DNA of 28,825 nt from Acetofilamentum sp. (lineage in GTDB: Bacteria > Bacteroidota > Bacteroidia > Bacteroidales > JAADGE01): positions 1-28,825 of the forward strand of contig DYOJ01000006.1 in NCBI GenBank assembly GCA_020720705.1, read 5' to 3'. This document shows, piece by piece, positions 1 through 7,655 of this stretch (positions within the stretch are counted from its first letter, which is position 1; every line of letters begins with the position of its first letter). Below the pieces are notes generated by a model, which had not been told where the DNA came from, ran no database searches, and saw only the letters and a program-made list of their open reading frames with translations. A program made the position numbers and the translations under genes.

Positions 1-2
1 TT

Positions 3-1676
3 GACCAATTGTATTTTATTGACTTGCATGGAAATGCCAAGAAAAAAGAGAAAACGCCGGACGGAGAAAAAGATGAAAACGTGTTTGATATCGAACAAGG
101 TGTAACCATTTCAATTTTGATTAAGAAAAAAGGAATTGAGAAAAAGATTTATCATAATGATTTTTGGGGCACTCGTTCTCAAAAGTATCAAATGTGCCTT
201 GAAAATTCATTTGAAAATATTGATTTTTCAGAACTAAACCCTGTTTCCCCTTATTATTTCTTTGTTCCTAAATCGGATAAATTTAAAGAAGAATACGAAA
301 AAGGGATACCTATTGAGCATATATTTCATTTGCAATCACAAGGGATTTTAACATCTCGTGATACACTTGCTATTAATATAAATAAAACTGATTTGGCAAC
401 AGCAATTAAAGATTTTATCAATTTGTCAATTTCAGATAAGGAAATTGAAACAAAATATAAGTTTAGTAGTAATTATCAATGGAAAATAAGTGAGCAAAGA
501 AAAATTGTTGCGGAAAAAGGATTTAATGAAAATCTTATTAAATCAATTTCTTATAGACCTTTTGACAATAGATATATTTATTTCGACCCAAATATTGTTT
601 TTAGAATGCGAAATGAAGTAATGCAACATTTAATTGATAATTCTAAAAATAATATTGCATTAAATTTATGTAAAATTGGTCGAGATATAAATTCAAATAA
701 TTATTTTGTAAGCAATTTAATTACAGACAAAGGTATTCTGTCTTCGTTGGACAATGCAAACGTATTTCCGTTATATATTTATGAAAAGCAAAATTTATAC
801 AACAACATAGAGCCAATAAATAAAGCACAAAGCAAACAGGAAAAAGATTTTTTAGAACATCAAAAAGCCTTTGAAATAGCAGAAAATGAATTTACCAAAC
901 ACAAAAAAATTTTTGAAAAAATCAAGAAACCAAGCGACCAAGAAATAAGTATTTTTGAAGAACATAGAATGGGCTTTGAAGAAACACGAACAATGTTTGA
1001 CAAAATAAAAGAGAATTATGAAAACGAATTACTAATATTAAAAAAAATACAAGAGCAAAATAAAAAAGAACATATTAAAATTTTAGAAAATGGTTTAATA
1101 AAACGCCCAAACTTTACAACTGATTTTTCTAAATTCATTAAAAATACTTATGATAATCAATTTACACCCGAGCAAATTTTAGGATATATATATGCGATTT
1201 TACATTCCGATACATACCGTAAAAAATACGCTGAATTTTTAAAAATAGACTATCCCAAAATTTTATTCACCAATGATATACAGTTATTTAAAAAAATGTC
1301 AAAACTTGGCGAAGAACTGATTAAAAAACACCTACTCATTGAAATTCCACAAGGTAAAGAATATGAAAATTTAGGTGATTTCAAAGGCAACGGAGATAAT
1401 TTGGTAATCAAACCTGAGTTTAAAGTAATAAAGACAGATGAGGGTATCCGACAAATACTTTTTGTCAATAAAACTCAATACTTTGAAACTATTCCCGAAA
1501 ATGTATACTATTTTTTTATTGGCGGTTATCAAGTATTAGAAAAGTATTTGAAAGACCGCAAAAATAAAATTTTATCTCTCGATGAGATGGATAATGTTGC
1601 AAATAGCGCAAAAATAATTACGTTTACTATTAAACAAATGGAATTAATTGAAAAGGAGACAAAAGAATGGATATAA
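3..1676 (+). CDS. Type ISP restriction-modification enzyme, C-terminal part (partial at left edge)
   Basis: The reading frame is open to the left edge, so the true start lies outside the window; 557 residues are visible. The opening YFIDLHGN followed by DENVFDIEQGV is the segment just after the methyltransferase NPPY motif in single-polypeptide Type ISP/IIG enzymes, which join a nuclease, helicase, N6-adenine methyltransferase and target-recognition domain. SYRPFDNRYIYFD (about residue 181 from the first Leu/Met at 9) and FTPEQILGYIYAILHSDTYRKKY (about 385) are typical of the C-terminal specificity region. Between them, about residues 259-365 are a highly charged helical stretch absent or very short in relatives I can recall; it contains two copies of an FxEHxxxFExxxxxF pattern. 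The helicase/nuclease half is not visible, so intactness cannot be judged. The gene converges on xdhC. Family call is confident; subtype less so. Confidence 0.85.
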   Translation, partial: DQLYFIDLHGNAKKKEKTPDGEKDENVFDIEQGVTISILIKKKGIEKKIYHNDFWGTRSQKYQMCLENSFENIDFSELNPVSPYYFFVPKSDKFKEEYEKGIPIEHIFHLQSQGILTSRDTLAININKTDLATAIKDFINLSISDKEIETKYKFSSNYQWKISEQRKIVAEKGFNENLIKSISYRPFDNRYIYFDPNIVFRMRNEVMQHLIDNSKNNIALNLCKIGRDINSNNYFVSNLITDKGILSSLDNANVFPLYIYEKQNLYNNIEPINKAQSKQEKDFLEHQKAFEIAENEFTKHKKIFEKIKKPSDQEISIFEEHRMGFEETRTMFDKIKENYENELLILKKIQEQNKKEHIKILENGLIKRPNFTTDFSKFIKNTYDNQFTPEQILGYIYAILHSDTYRKKYAEFLKIDYPKILFTNDIQLFKKMSKLGEELIKKHLLIEIPQGKEYENLGDFKGNGDNLVIKPEFKVIKTDEGIRQILFVNKTQYFETIPENVYYFFIGGYQVLEKYLKDRKNKILSLDEMDNVANSAKIITFTIKQMELIEKETKEWI

Positions 1677-1768
1677 AAATATCAAAAGCATCTATTTTAC
1701 TGATAAAGAATAGCGATGTAGAAAACGAATTCTTTATCCATAGTAATAAAGCACAATATGTATTCTAA
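1667..1768 (+). CDS. Small 33-residue reading frame overlapping the Type ISP stop
   Basis: An ATG overlaps the last codons of the restriction-modification gene and is preceded at 1653-1659 by AAGGAGA, a strong Shine-Dalgarno-like site, which is unusual in this phylum. The frame encodes 33 residues beginning MDIKISKASILLIKN and stops at TAA 1766. The start resembles the first beta strands of many small alpha/beta enzymes (a Nudix-like start is conceivable), but nothing diagnostic follows. It could be the remnant of a gene once coupled translationally to the R-M gene. I do not recognise it. Confidence 0.25.
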   Translation: MDIKISKASILLIKNSDVENEFFIHSNKAQYVF

Positions 1769-1827
1769 CCACAATGAGGGCAAATGTGAAATTGGTTGAT
1801 TGTTTTGAAATAATTAAGGAGGTACCA

Positions 1828-1881
1828 ATGATTTTAATTTCAAAAACAGCCAAAGATTTTGCTGACGATTTTTGTAATTAG
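1828..1881 (+). pseudogene. 17-codon gene remnant cut by the adjacent inverted-repeat element
   Basis: An ATG at 1828 follows TAAGGAGG (1816-1822) at ideal spacing, another Shine-Dalgarno-like site uncommon in Bacteroidota. The frame runs 17 residues (MILISKTAKDFADDFCN) and stops with a TAG at 1879-1881, which lies inside the left arm of the inverted-repeat element at 1875-2120. The simplest reading is the 5' end of a gene whose remainder was lost when the element arrived. No family can be assigned from so few residues. Confidence 0.25.
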
Positions 1882-2120
1882 TGCTTGTAAGAAAACTCAT
1901 AACATGTTGAAATTCTTTACGATATTGCGAAATTTCGTTCCGAATGTTTTTAGAAATTCTGTTGAAATTCAATCGAAATTCAATTGAAACTATTAAAAAA
2001 CAAAGAATGACAACTTTTTGACCATTGAATGACTACTAAATGACAAAACATTCGATTGAAAATAATGCTATAATTTACACATATTCAATTATTTATACGT
2101 TTTCTTACAAACACTATTTA
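1875..2120. mobile_element. Candidate MITE-like element with about 28-base imperfect terminal inverted repeats
   Basis: Left arm 1875-1902 and right arm 2093-2120 are inverted copies matching at about 24 of 28 positions. The core is AGTGCTTGTAAGAAAAC (1880-1896) against the complement of 2099-2115, with one mismatch in 17. ATT occurs just outside the core on both sides (1877-1879 and 2116-2118) and could be a 3-base target duplication. The interior has no coding frame; it is AT-rich and dominated by variants of TTGAAATTCAAT and TCGAAATTCAATTG between 1907 and 1990. This makes up most of the 452-base gap between the Type ISP gene and xdhC. Alternative: a large hairpin at the convergent gene ends. 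Confidence 0.4.
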
Positions 2121-2128
2121 CGGTCAAC

Positions 2129-3058
2129 TCAGGCAGAGTTTCTGACTTGAATTAATTTTGCAGCAATACTTATCCCTATTTCTGCAGGTGTTTTACTATT
2201 TATAGATATGCCGACAGGTGCGTCTATACGTTTCAAAAACGCTTCACTCACACCTGATTTTGCCATATCGTTAAACATTAAATTTATTTTTGATTTACTT
2301 CCTAAAACGCCTATATATTTTAAATCTGAATATTGAAGCGATTTTAGAACCTCCGCATCCGACTCAAAATTATGAGTCAAAATCACTATATAAGTTTGAT
2401 TACCTTCTGTTATCACTCTTGCAATATCCTTAAAATCAATAATCTGTTTACTTTTCGAGAAAATATTTTGCTCGAATGTATTAAGTCCGTCTCGATTATC
2501 GAACATTGTAACTTCAAAGTCTAAATCCTGAAAAATTTTAGCAGTTGCCAAGCCGACATGACCTCCGCCGATGAGATACAAAAGCGATTTTTTCAACATG
2601 CGTTCTTGATATACCCAATCATTTTCCGAATGAATATCAAACTGAATGTCAGATATTTCGTCTTGAAACGAAATTGAATCCGGAGTAATTTTGAATCCTC
2701 CGGAATTTTGGTTTAAAATAATATTTATCAGGGCAGCATGCTTCTGAAAAATAGGAAATAAAATCACCCATTGCTCACCTGCGCAGAACATTCCGGAGCT
2801 GTGAAAATCATCTTCACGATGCACTTGTTTAACGAATTTAGAGCTAAGTTCTCCGGTTTTAAGCCGATGTTTCGCAAGTTCAACTAATTGATACTCAACT
2901 TTTCCGCCACCAATAGTGCCAAATAGAGTACCGTCCTCACACACCAACATTTCAAAACCTTGCTTGCCGGGCGAACTGCCTTTGTGAAAAACGACTTTCA
3001 GAAGAACGACTTTCATATTTGCCTGCAAACATTTTGCGGCGGTTTTCCAAATTGACAT
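2129..3058 (-). CDS. xdhC: XdhC-family molybdenum cofactor insertion/sulfuration factor
   Basis: Full-length protein of 309 residues. The N-terminal XdhC/CoxI domain shows SSPGKQGFEML (28-38), GTIGGGKVE (47-55) and a conserved cysteine in FCAGEQ (C92). The C-terminal Rossmann domain begins with YLIGGGHVGLATAKI (161-175) and continues through the family blocks YIGVLGSKSK (248-257), IDAPVGI (278-284) and PAEIGISIAAKLI (291-303). XdhC proteins bind the molybdenum cofactor, help equip it with the terminal sulfido ligand, and deliver it to xanthine dehydrogenase. The gene starts 2 bases after the stop of the molybdenum-subunit gene and is the last in the operon, fitting a dedicated maturation factor. 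No cofactor biosynthesis genes are in this window. Confidence 0.93.
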   Translation of the reverse strand: MSIWKTAAKCLQANMKVVLLKVVFHKGSSPGKQGFEMLVCEDGTLFGTIGGGKVEYQLVELAKHRLKTGELSSKFVKQVHREDDFHSSGMFCAGEQWVILFPIFQKHAALINIILNQNSGGFKITPDSISFQDEISDIQFDIHSENDWVYQERMLKKSLLYLIGGGHVGLATAKIFQDLDFEVTMFDNRDGLNTFEQNIFSKSKQIIDFKDIARVITEGNQTYIVILTHNFESDAEVLKSLQYSDLKYIGVLGSKSKINLMFNDMAKSGVSEAFLKRIDAPVGISINSKTPAEIGISIAAKLIQVRNSA

Positions 3059-3060
3059 AT

Positions 3061-5343
3061 CTAAAATTCGTTAGGATGGTTATCGTATAATGCGTTTAGC
3101 AGTTTTTCCGGAGTTAATGGGCTGTTAAACTTGTGCTTATAATTTGGATTGAATTGTTTGATTGCGTTTTCAAGTGCAAAATACGTCCCGATACCGTACA
3201 TCAGCGGAGGTTCGCCTACGGCTTTCGATTTCAAAATGGCATGTTTGTGTCCTACGGTTTCCAACGGCAAAATTTCGATAATTTTTGGGACTGAAAAAAT
3301 ATCGGGAACTTTATATCCTGACAATGAATTAGAAAGCAATCTGCCTTTCTCGTTATACAACAATTCTTCCATAGTCATCCAACCAATCCCCTGCACCAAA
3401 GCACCTTCAACTTGCCCAAAATCAAGCGCAGGACTTAATGATTTTCCGAAATCATGAACAATTTTTACTGAATCTATTTCGTAAATACCTTTGATACAGT
3501 CAATACTTACAACCGTAAAAGCTGTTCCGTAAACATGATAAGCAAAAGGGTGTCCTTTCTCTTTAGATTTGTCGAAATGAATTTCGGGTGTAGAATAATG
3601 AGCATTTTCTGTCAAACTAAGTCGCTGTAAATGTGCTGACAATACAAGTTCTTCCCACGATATTTCTACTAATTTCTCCGAAACAAACACCTGATTATCT
3701 TTGATTGATATTTGTTTAATATCTGTTAGATGTAACAATCTTGCAGACTCGGTTTTCAAGCGATTAGATAAAATTTTACAAGCCATTTCCACGGCTTTTC
3801 CGTTCAAATCAGCAGTTGCACTTGCAGCTGTCGGAGAAGTATTGGCGACACGAGTCGTATTGGTAGTTTCAATTTTTATTTTTTCAGGAGATATTCCGAG
3901 TGTTAGTGTAGCAACCAATACCATTTTAGTATTCACACTTTGCCCCATTTCAACCGCTCCCGTACTTATTCCCACGCTTCCGTCCTGATAGATATGCACC
4001 AGTGCACGGGCATGGTTCATCGGCGTATTGGTAAAAGAAATTCCGAATGTAATGGGCATCAAAGCATATCCTTTTTTAAAATACTTTGATTTAGAATTAA
4101 AATCTGCTACCTGTTGAATGTTTTTTTCAATATCAAATGTTGTAAATGCTTTATTCCATGTGTCTTGAATCAAAGTTTCGGAGGCGATTTGTCCGTAAGG
4201 AAACTCATCTCCGTCTTTCAGCAAATTTAGTTCTTGAATTTTATGTGCCGAAACACCCAAAGCCTCAGCAGCTTTTGAAATTGCAGCTTCAATAACAAAC
4301 ATACCTTGCGGTCCACCAAACCCTCGAAATGCAGTGTTAGGCGGCAAATTTGTTTTGCAACTATGAACTGTAACTTCTACATTTTCAATATTGTAACTAT
4401 TCGTAGCATGAAATAGTGTACGTTCGGCTACCGCAGGCGATAAATCTGCCGCAGCACCGGCATTTTGATAAAAGGTGGCGGTATAAGCCTTGATTTTCAG
4501 GTTTTTATCTAATCCTATTTTAAAATCCGACTCATAAGGATGTCGCTTACCGGTCATTCGCATATCGGAATGTCTGTCCAAAATAAGTTTTACCGGACGC
4601 CCGGTTATCTGCGTACCGACAGCCGCCATTGCCGCCCATGCAGTTGCTTGGTCTTCTTTACCTCCGAATCCGCCGCCGAGACGATTGACTTCTACTTCTA
4701 ACCGGTGCATCGGTACGCCTAAAACTTTTGCGGTAGCTTTTTGCACCGATGTCGGACCTTGTGTGGAAGAGTATATTTTGATGTTGCCGTTTTCAAGCGG
4801 AACAGAGTATGCCCCTTGGGTTTCAAGATAAAGATGTTCCTGTCCGTTTGTAAAAACCTGTCCTTCAAAGACATAATCGCATTTAGCAAATATTTTTTCG
4901 GCATCATTTTTACGAAATGTTCGAGACGCATTCGTAAATCGTCCGTTTTTATGAGCTTGCCTCACTGAGGTAACAACAGGCAACTCGGTGTATGTTAATT
5001 GAATTAATTTTTGAGCTTTTTTTGCTTCAGCAAGCGTTTCCGCCAAAATCAACGCAATAGCTTGACCTTGGAAATGTATCTCTTTTTCGGCAAAAAGGGG
5101 TTCATCCTGAATGATTCCTCCAATTTGGTTTTCACCACGAATATCATTATAGGTCAATATTTTAACAACTCCAGTACACCGTTCTGCGTCCGAAATATCA
5201 AGCGAAGTGATGTGTGCATGAGCAACCGGAGAATCGAAAACCAGCCCTTGCAAAGTGCCGCGAATTTCGGAAATATCATCCACAAAAATTGAAGTGCCTC
5301 GAACATGCGAGATTGAATCTTTATTTTTCGTCGTGTGTTCCAT
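3061..5343 (-). CDS. xdhB: Xanthine dehydrogenase, molybdenum-binding subunit
   Basis: A 760-residue catalytic subunit of the xanthine oxidase family, which hydroxylates hypoxanthine and xanthine at the Mo-pterin centre. The hammerhead domain fills about 1-130, followed by the large Mo-cofactor domain. Active-site blocks are intact: QEHLYLETQ (168-176), STQGP with Q195, GGGFGGKE ending in E230, ERTLFH with R308, FRGFGGPQG (339-347), FGISFT (433-438), EMGQ (465-468) and AVGEPP with the catalytic base E711. By motif, E230, R308, F342, F437 and E711 correspond to bovine E802, R880, F914, F1009 and E1261, the set separating xanthine dehydrogenases from aldehyde oxidases. It lies 3 bases downstream of the FeS/FAD subunit and 2 bases upstream of xdhC. 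Subunit letters vary between organisms. Confidence 0.95.
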   Translation of the reverse strand: MEHTTKNKDSISHVRGTSIFVDDISEIRGTLQGLVFDSPVAHAHITSLDISDAERCTGVVKILTYNDIRGENQIGGIIQDEPLFAEKEIHFQGQAIALILAETLAEAKKAQKLIQLTYTELPVVTSVRQAHKNGRFTNASRTFRKNDAEKIFAKCDYVFEGQVFTNGQEHLYLETQGAYSVPLENGNIKIYSSTQGPTSVQKATAKVLGVPMHRLEVEVNRLGGGFGGKEDQATAWAAMAAVGTQITGRPVKLILDRHSDMRMTGKRHPYESDFKIGLDKNLKIKAYTATFYQNAGAAADLSPAVAERTLFHATNSYNIENVEVTVHSCKTNLPPNTAFRGFGGPQGMFVIEAAISKAAEALGVSAHKIQELNLLKDGDEFPYGQIASETLIQDTWNKAFTTFDIEKNIQQVADFNSKSKYFKKGYALMPITFGISFTNTPMNHARALVHIYQDGSVGISTGAVEMGQSVNTKMVLVATLTLGISPEKIKIETTNTTRVANTSPTAASATADLNGKAVEMACKILSNRLKTESARLLHLTDIKQISIKDNQVFVSEKLVEISWEELVLSAHLQRLSLTENAHYSTPEIHFDKSKEKGHPFAYHVYGTAFTVVSIDCIKGIYEIDSVKIVHDFGKSLSPALDFGQVEGALVQGIGWMTMEELLYNEKGRLLSNSLSGYKVPDIFSVPKIIEILPLETVGHKHAILKSKAVGEPPLMYGIGTYFALENAIKQFNPNYKHKFNSPLTPEKLLNALYDNHPNEF

Positions 5344-5346
5344 AAA

Positions 5347-6717
5347 TTATGCACTCATATTTTGTGTGAAAACCAAAAAATGTTGAAAGAGTAATTGTTT
5401 TGCCAGCAATCGTTTATAACTTTCAGTCCCGCGTATATCCGAAATCGGAGAAATTTCAGATTGAAGAATGTCATTTGCTTCTCTGAACAAATTTTCGTCT
5501 ATTTTTTTATCACTCAAAAACTCTGACGTTTTCGTGAGATACTTCGGAACGGCTGAAACCCCTCCGATAGCAATATTTACATTCTTAAGTATTTGTTTGT
5601 CAAAAGAAAACGAAATTGCAGAATTTACTGATGCAATGTCTAAATATTGGCGTTTGCTTACTTTTTCAAAATTATAAAAGAAATTAGATTTAGGTTTTTC
5701 AAATTCAATAGTTTCAATCAGTTCGTCGGGATGTAAATCTATCGTTTTATAGTCTAAAAAAAATGACTTAAGCGGAAGCTTTCGTGTGCTGCCCGAATTA
5801 TTCCGAATTGTTAATTCTGAATTTAATGCTAAAAACAAAACCGACAAGTCGCCAATAGGTGAGGCATTTACAAAATTACCGGCAACAGTAGCCATGTTGC
5901 GAATTTGTTTCGAGGAGATTAAACGCAAGTGGGTTCTCAACAGTGGTAAAATTTCAATTAACTCATCAGATTCCCAAAGTTGAGAAACAGTTACGCCCGC
6001 ACCGATTATAACTTTTTCCGAAGTAAGGATAATTTTATTATGTTCATGCAAATATTGAATATTTTGCTCTGCAAGGTCGTCGGAACTGCGCACATAAACA
6101 TCAGTGCCGCCGGCAGACCGCATGCCGTCAGATTTTAAGGGGGTAATATCCGACCGAGTTAACATTAAACGTTCAGGAATTTCTTTAAAATATTCAGGAA
6201 TAAAACGATTTTGAATATACCAACTTAAACTGTGTTCTGTTTTATTTAGTATTCTATCTAACTGATTAACAGATTTTTCTATTGATTTATATCCTGTACA
6301 TCTGCAAATATTTCCGCTTATGGCATCGTCCGGTTGATATTGTTTCGGATTATCAAAAATTATACTTGTCATTGAAACTACAAAGCCGGGCGTACAGAAT
6401 CCGCATTGTGTAGCAGAATGATCATGGATTGCTTGTTGAGCCTGATTCAAACCGTCCGACAAATTTAAGCCTTCCACCGTAACGACATGCTTGCCTGCAA
6501 CCGATGCCAAAGATGCCAAGCAAGATGTTACCGTGCGATATTCTACTGCATTATTGACGAGAGTTCCGACCAAAACGGTGCAAGCTCCACAATCCCCCTC
6601 CCTACAGCCGACCTTAGTCCCCTTTAAATGTTGGTGCTCACGAATGAATTGTAACAAATTTTCACCCGAAGGAGTCTCGGTAGATATTAATTTTTGATTT
6701 AAAATAAACTGTATCAT
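5347..6717 (-). CDS. xdhA: Xanthine dehydrogenase, [2Fe-2S]/FAD subunit
   Basis: A 456-residue fusion of two [2Fe-2S] domains and a FAD domain, the electron-transfer half of a two-subunit bacterial xanthine dehydrogenase. The plant-type cluster is held by C38, C43 and C46 (GCREGDCGACTV) and C66; the second by C105, C108, C138 and C140 (QCGFCTPG and GNICRCTGY). The FAD domain shows SAGGTDVYV (201-209), IIGAGVT (237-243) and NMATVAGNFVNASPIGD (274-290). Electrons pass from the Mo centre through both clusters to FAD and on to an acceptor, probably NAD+, although no acceptor-specific motif was checked. The gene starts 8 bases after the stop of the Omp28-like lipoprotein gene, so it may be co-transcribed with it. 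Confidence 0.94.
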   Translation of the reverse strand: MIQFILNQKLISTETPSGENLLQFIREHQHLKGTKVGCREGDCGACTVLVGTLVNNAVEYRTVTSCLASLASVAGKHVVTVEGLNLSDGLNQAQQAIHDHSATQCGFCTPGFVVSMTSIIFDNPKQYQPDDAISGNICRCTGYKSIEKSVNQLDRILNKTEHSLSWYIQNRFIPEYFKEIPERLMLTRSDITPLKSDGMRSAGGTDVYVRSSDDLAEQNIQYLHEHNKIILTSEKVIIGAGVTVSQLWESDELIEILPLLRTHLRLISSKQIRNMATVAGNFVNASPIGDLSVLFLALNSELTIRNNSGSTRKLPLKSFFLDYKTIDLHPDELIETIEFEKPKSNFFYNFEKVSKRQYLDIASVNSAISFSFDKQILKNVNIAIGGVSAVPKYLTKTSEFLSDKKIDENLFREANDILQSEISPISDIRGTESYKRLLAKQLLFQHFLVFTQNMSA

Positions 6718-6725
6718 CTAATTAA

Positions 6726-7562
6726 TTATTTGAGACTAAAATGCTCGGACTCGGCTTGAATTATTTGTCCGGTTTCGGCGTTACTGACAAAAATTATCAG
6801 TTCGCAATGTTCCGGTTTCCATACTGTATCGGCTTCGAATGTAATTGATTTTGAAAACTTATTTCCTATACTTGCCGAAGAAGCCAACGATTCACCAAAC
6901 GCACCGAGCGGAGCTGCTCGCAACATGTGGCGGTGAACATAATTACTGATAATACCCTCGTGTGAAAGTTGCGGACTGATAATACTGTCCTCGGTGAGAT
7001 AAGCACCGATATTCAAATCAAAATTCATCGCATTTAAAGTCGTAATGTTAATATCCGCGTATATTTTGTTTTGAAGGGTATCATAAGTTGTAGTAATCTG
7101 AATATCAACATCAGGCGGAGTTTGAAAGAGCGCGTGAACCGCAGCCCGCCAATTGTCTTTATTTAATACCGTATAATCTTGGTATGACATTCTGTTTACC
7201 ATTCCTTGCGGCAAACCGATACTGCTGATGCCGTAAAAATCATCTAATTCCGTACCGGCAATTGTTCGATAATCGTTTGGAAAGATACTGCCGCTTGGTG
7301 TTGCAAAGCTACCGACATGAACAGCAATCGGAATGATATGGTCGCAATAATCTGCTTTTATTTCATGCAAAACTTCGGCAGCCAAAGGGCAGTTATTGCA
7401 TTTTTGTCCGGTGTAATCTTCGACCAATATTTTACGAATCGGAATTGGCAAGGTTTCATCTCCGCATGTGTTACCTTCATTTTCTTTAAGAGGTTTATCT
7501 ATCACATCGCAGGCTGAAACGATAAACAAAAACAAAAAAATTATATAGATATTAAGTTTCAT
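6726..7562 (-). CDS. Omp28-related lipoprotein with thioredoxin-like fold
   Basis: A 278-residue exported protein. A hydrophobic signal ends in the lipobox FIVSAC with the lipidation cysteine at C18, so it should be membrane-anchored in the envelope. Residues 47-60 (VEDYTGQKCNNCPL) match the start of the Omp28-like thioredoxin fold, with a CNNC active-site-like motif at C55/C58. The following AAEVLHEI and IPIAVHVGSF blocks and the beta-rich C-terminal half also fit the family. Biochemical roles of the family are poorly known; the CxxC suggests thiol chemistry or metal binding. It stands downstream of a TlpA thioredoxin and a DUF6029 barrel gene and only 8 bases before xdhA. Whether it serves the xanthine dehydrogenase or the redox pair upstream cannot be decided from sequence. 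Confidence 0.85.
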   Translation of the reverse strand: MKLNIYIIFLFLFIVSACDVIDKPLKENEGNTCGDETLPIPIRKILVEDYTGQKCNNCPLAAEVLHEIKADYCDHIIPIAVHVGSFATPSGSIFPNDYRTIAGTELDDFYGISSIGLPQGMVNRMSYQDYTVLNKDNWRAAVHALFQTPPDVDIQITTTYDTLQNKIYADINITTLNAMNFDLNIGAYLTEDSIISPQLSHEGIISNYVHRHMLRAAPLGAFGESLASSASIGNKFSKSITFEADTVWKPEHCELIIFVSNAETGQIIQAESEHFSLK

Positions 7563-7609
7563 CTGTAAATAATTTTATAAAACATTTATTTTCATTGTAT
7601 TGTGAATAA

Positions 7610-7628
7610 CACGGATTTGAAATCAGTG
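7610..7628. repeat. 19-base palindrome upstream of the Omp28-like gene
   Basis: CACGGATTTGAAATCAGTG is an odd-length palindrome in which 8 of 9 paired positions match around the central G at 7619. It lies in the 93-base gap between the DUF6029 gene and the Omp28-like gene, about 50 bases upstream of the latter's start. It could be an operator for the Omp28-xdh genes. A small transcript hairpin is less likely, because folding would leave almost no loop. No TAnnTTTG box was seen on the minus strand in this gap. Confidence 0.3.
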
Positions 7629-7655
7629 ATACATGGATGCTTCATAATTCAAAAT

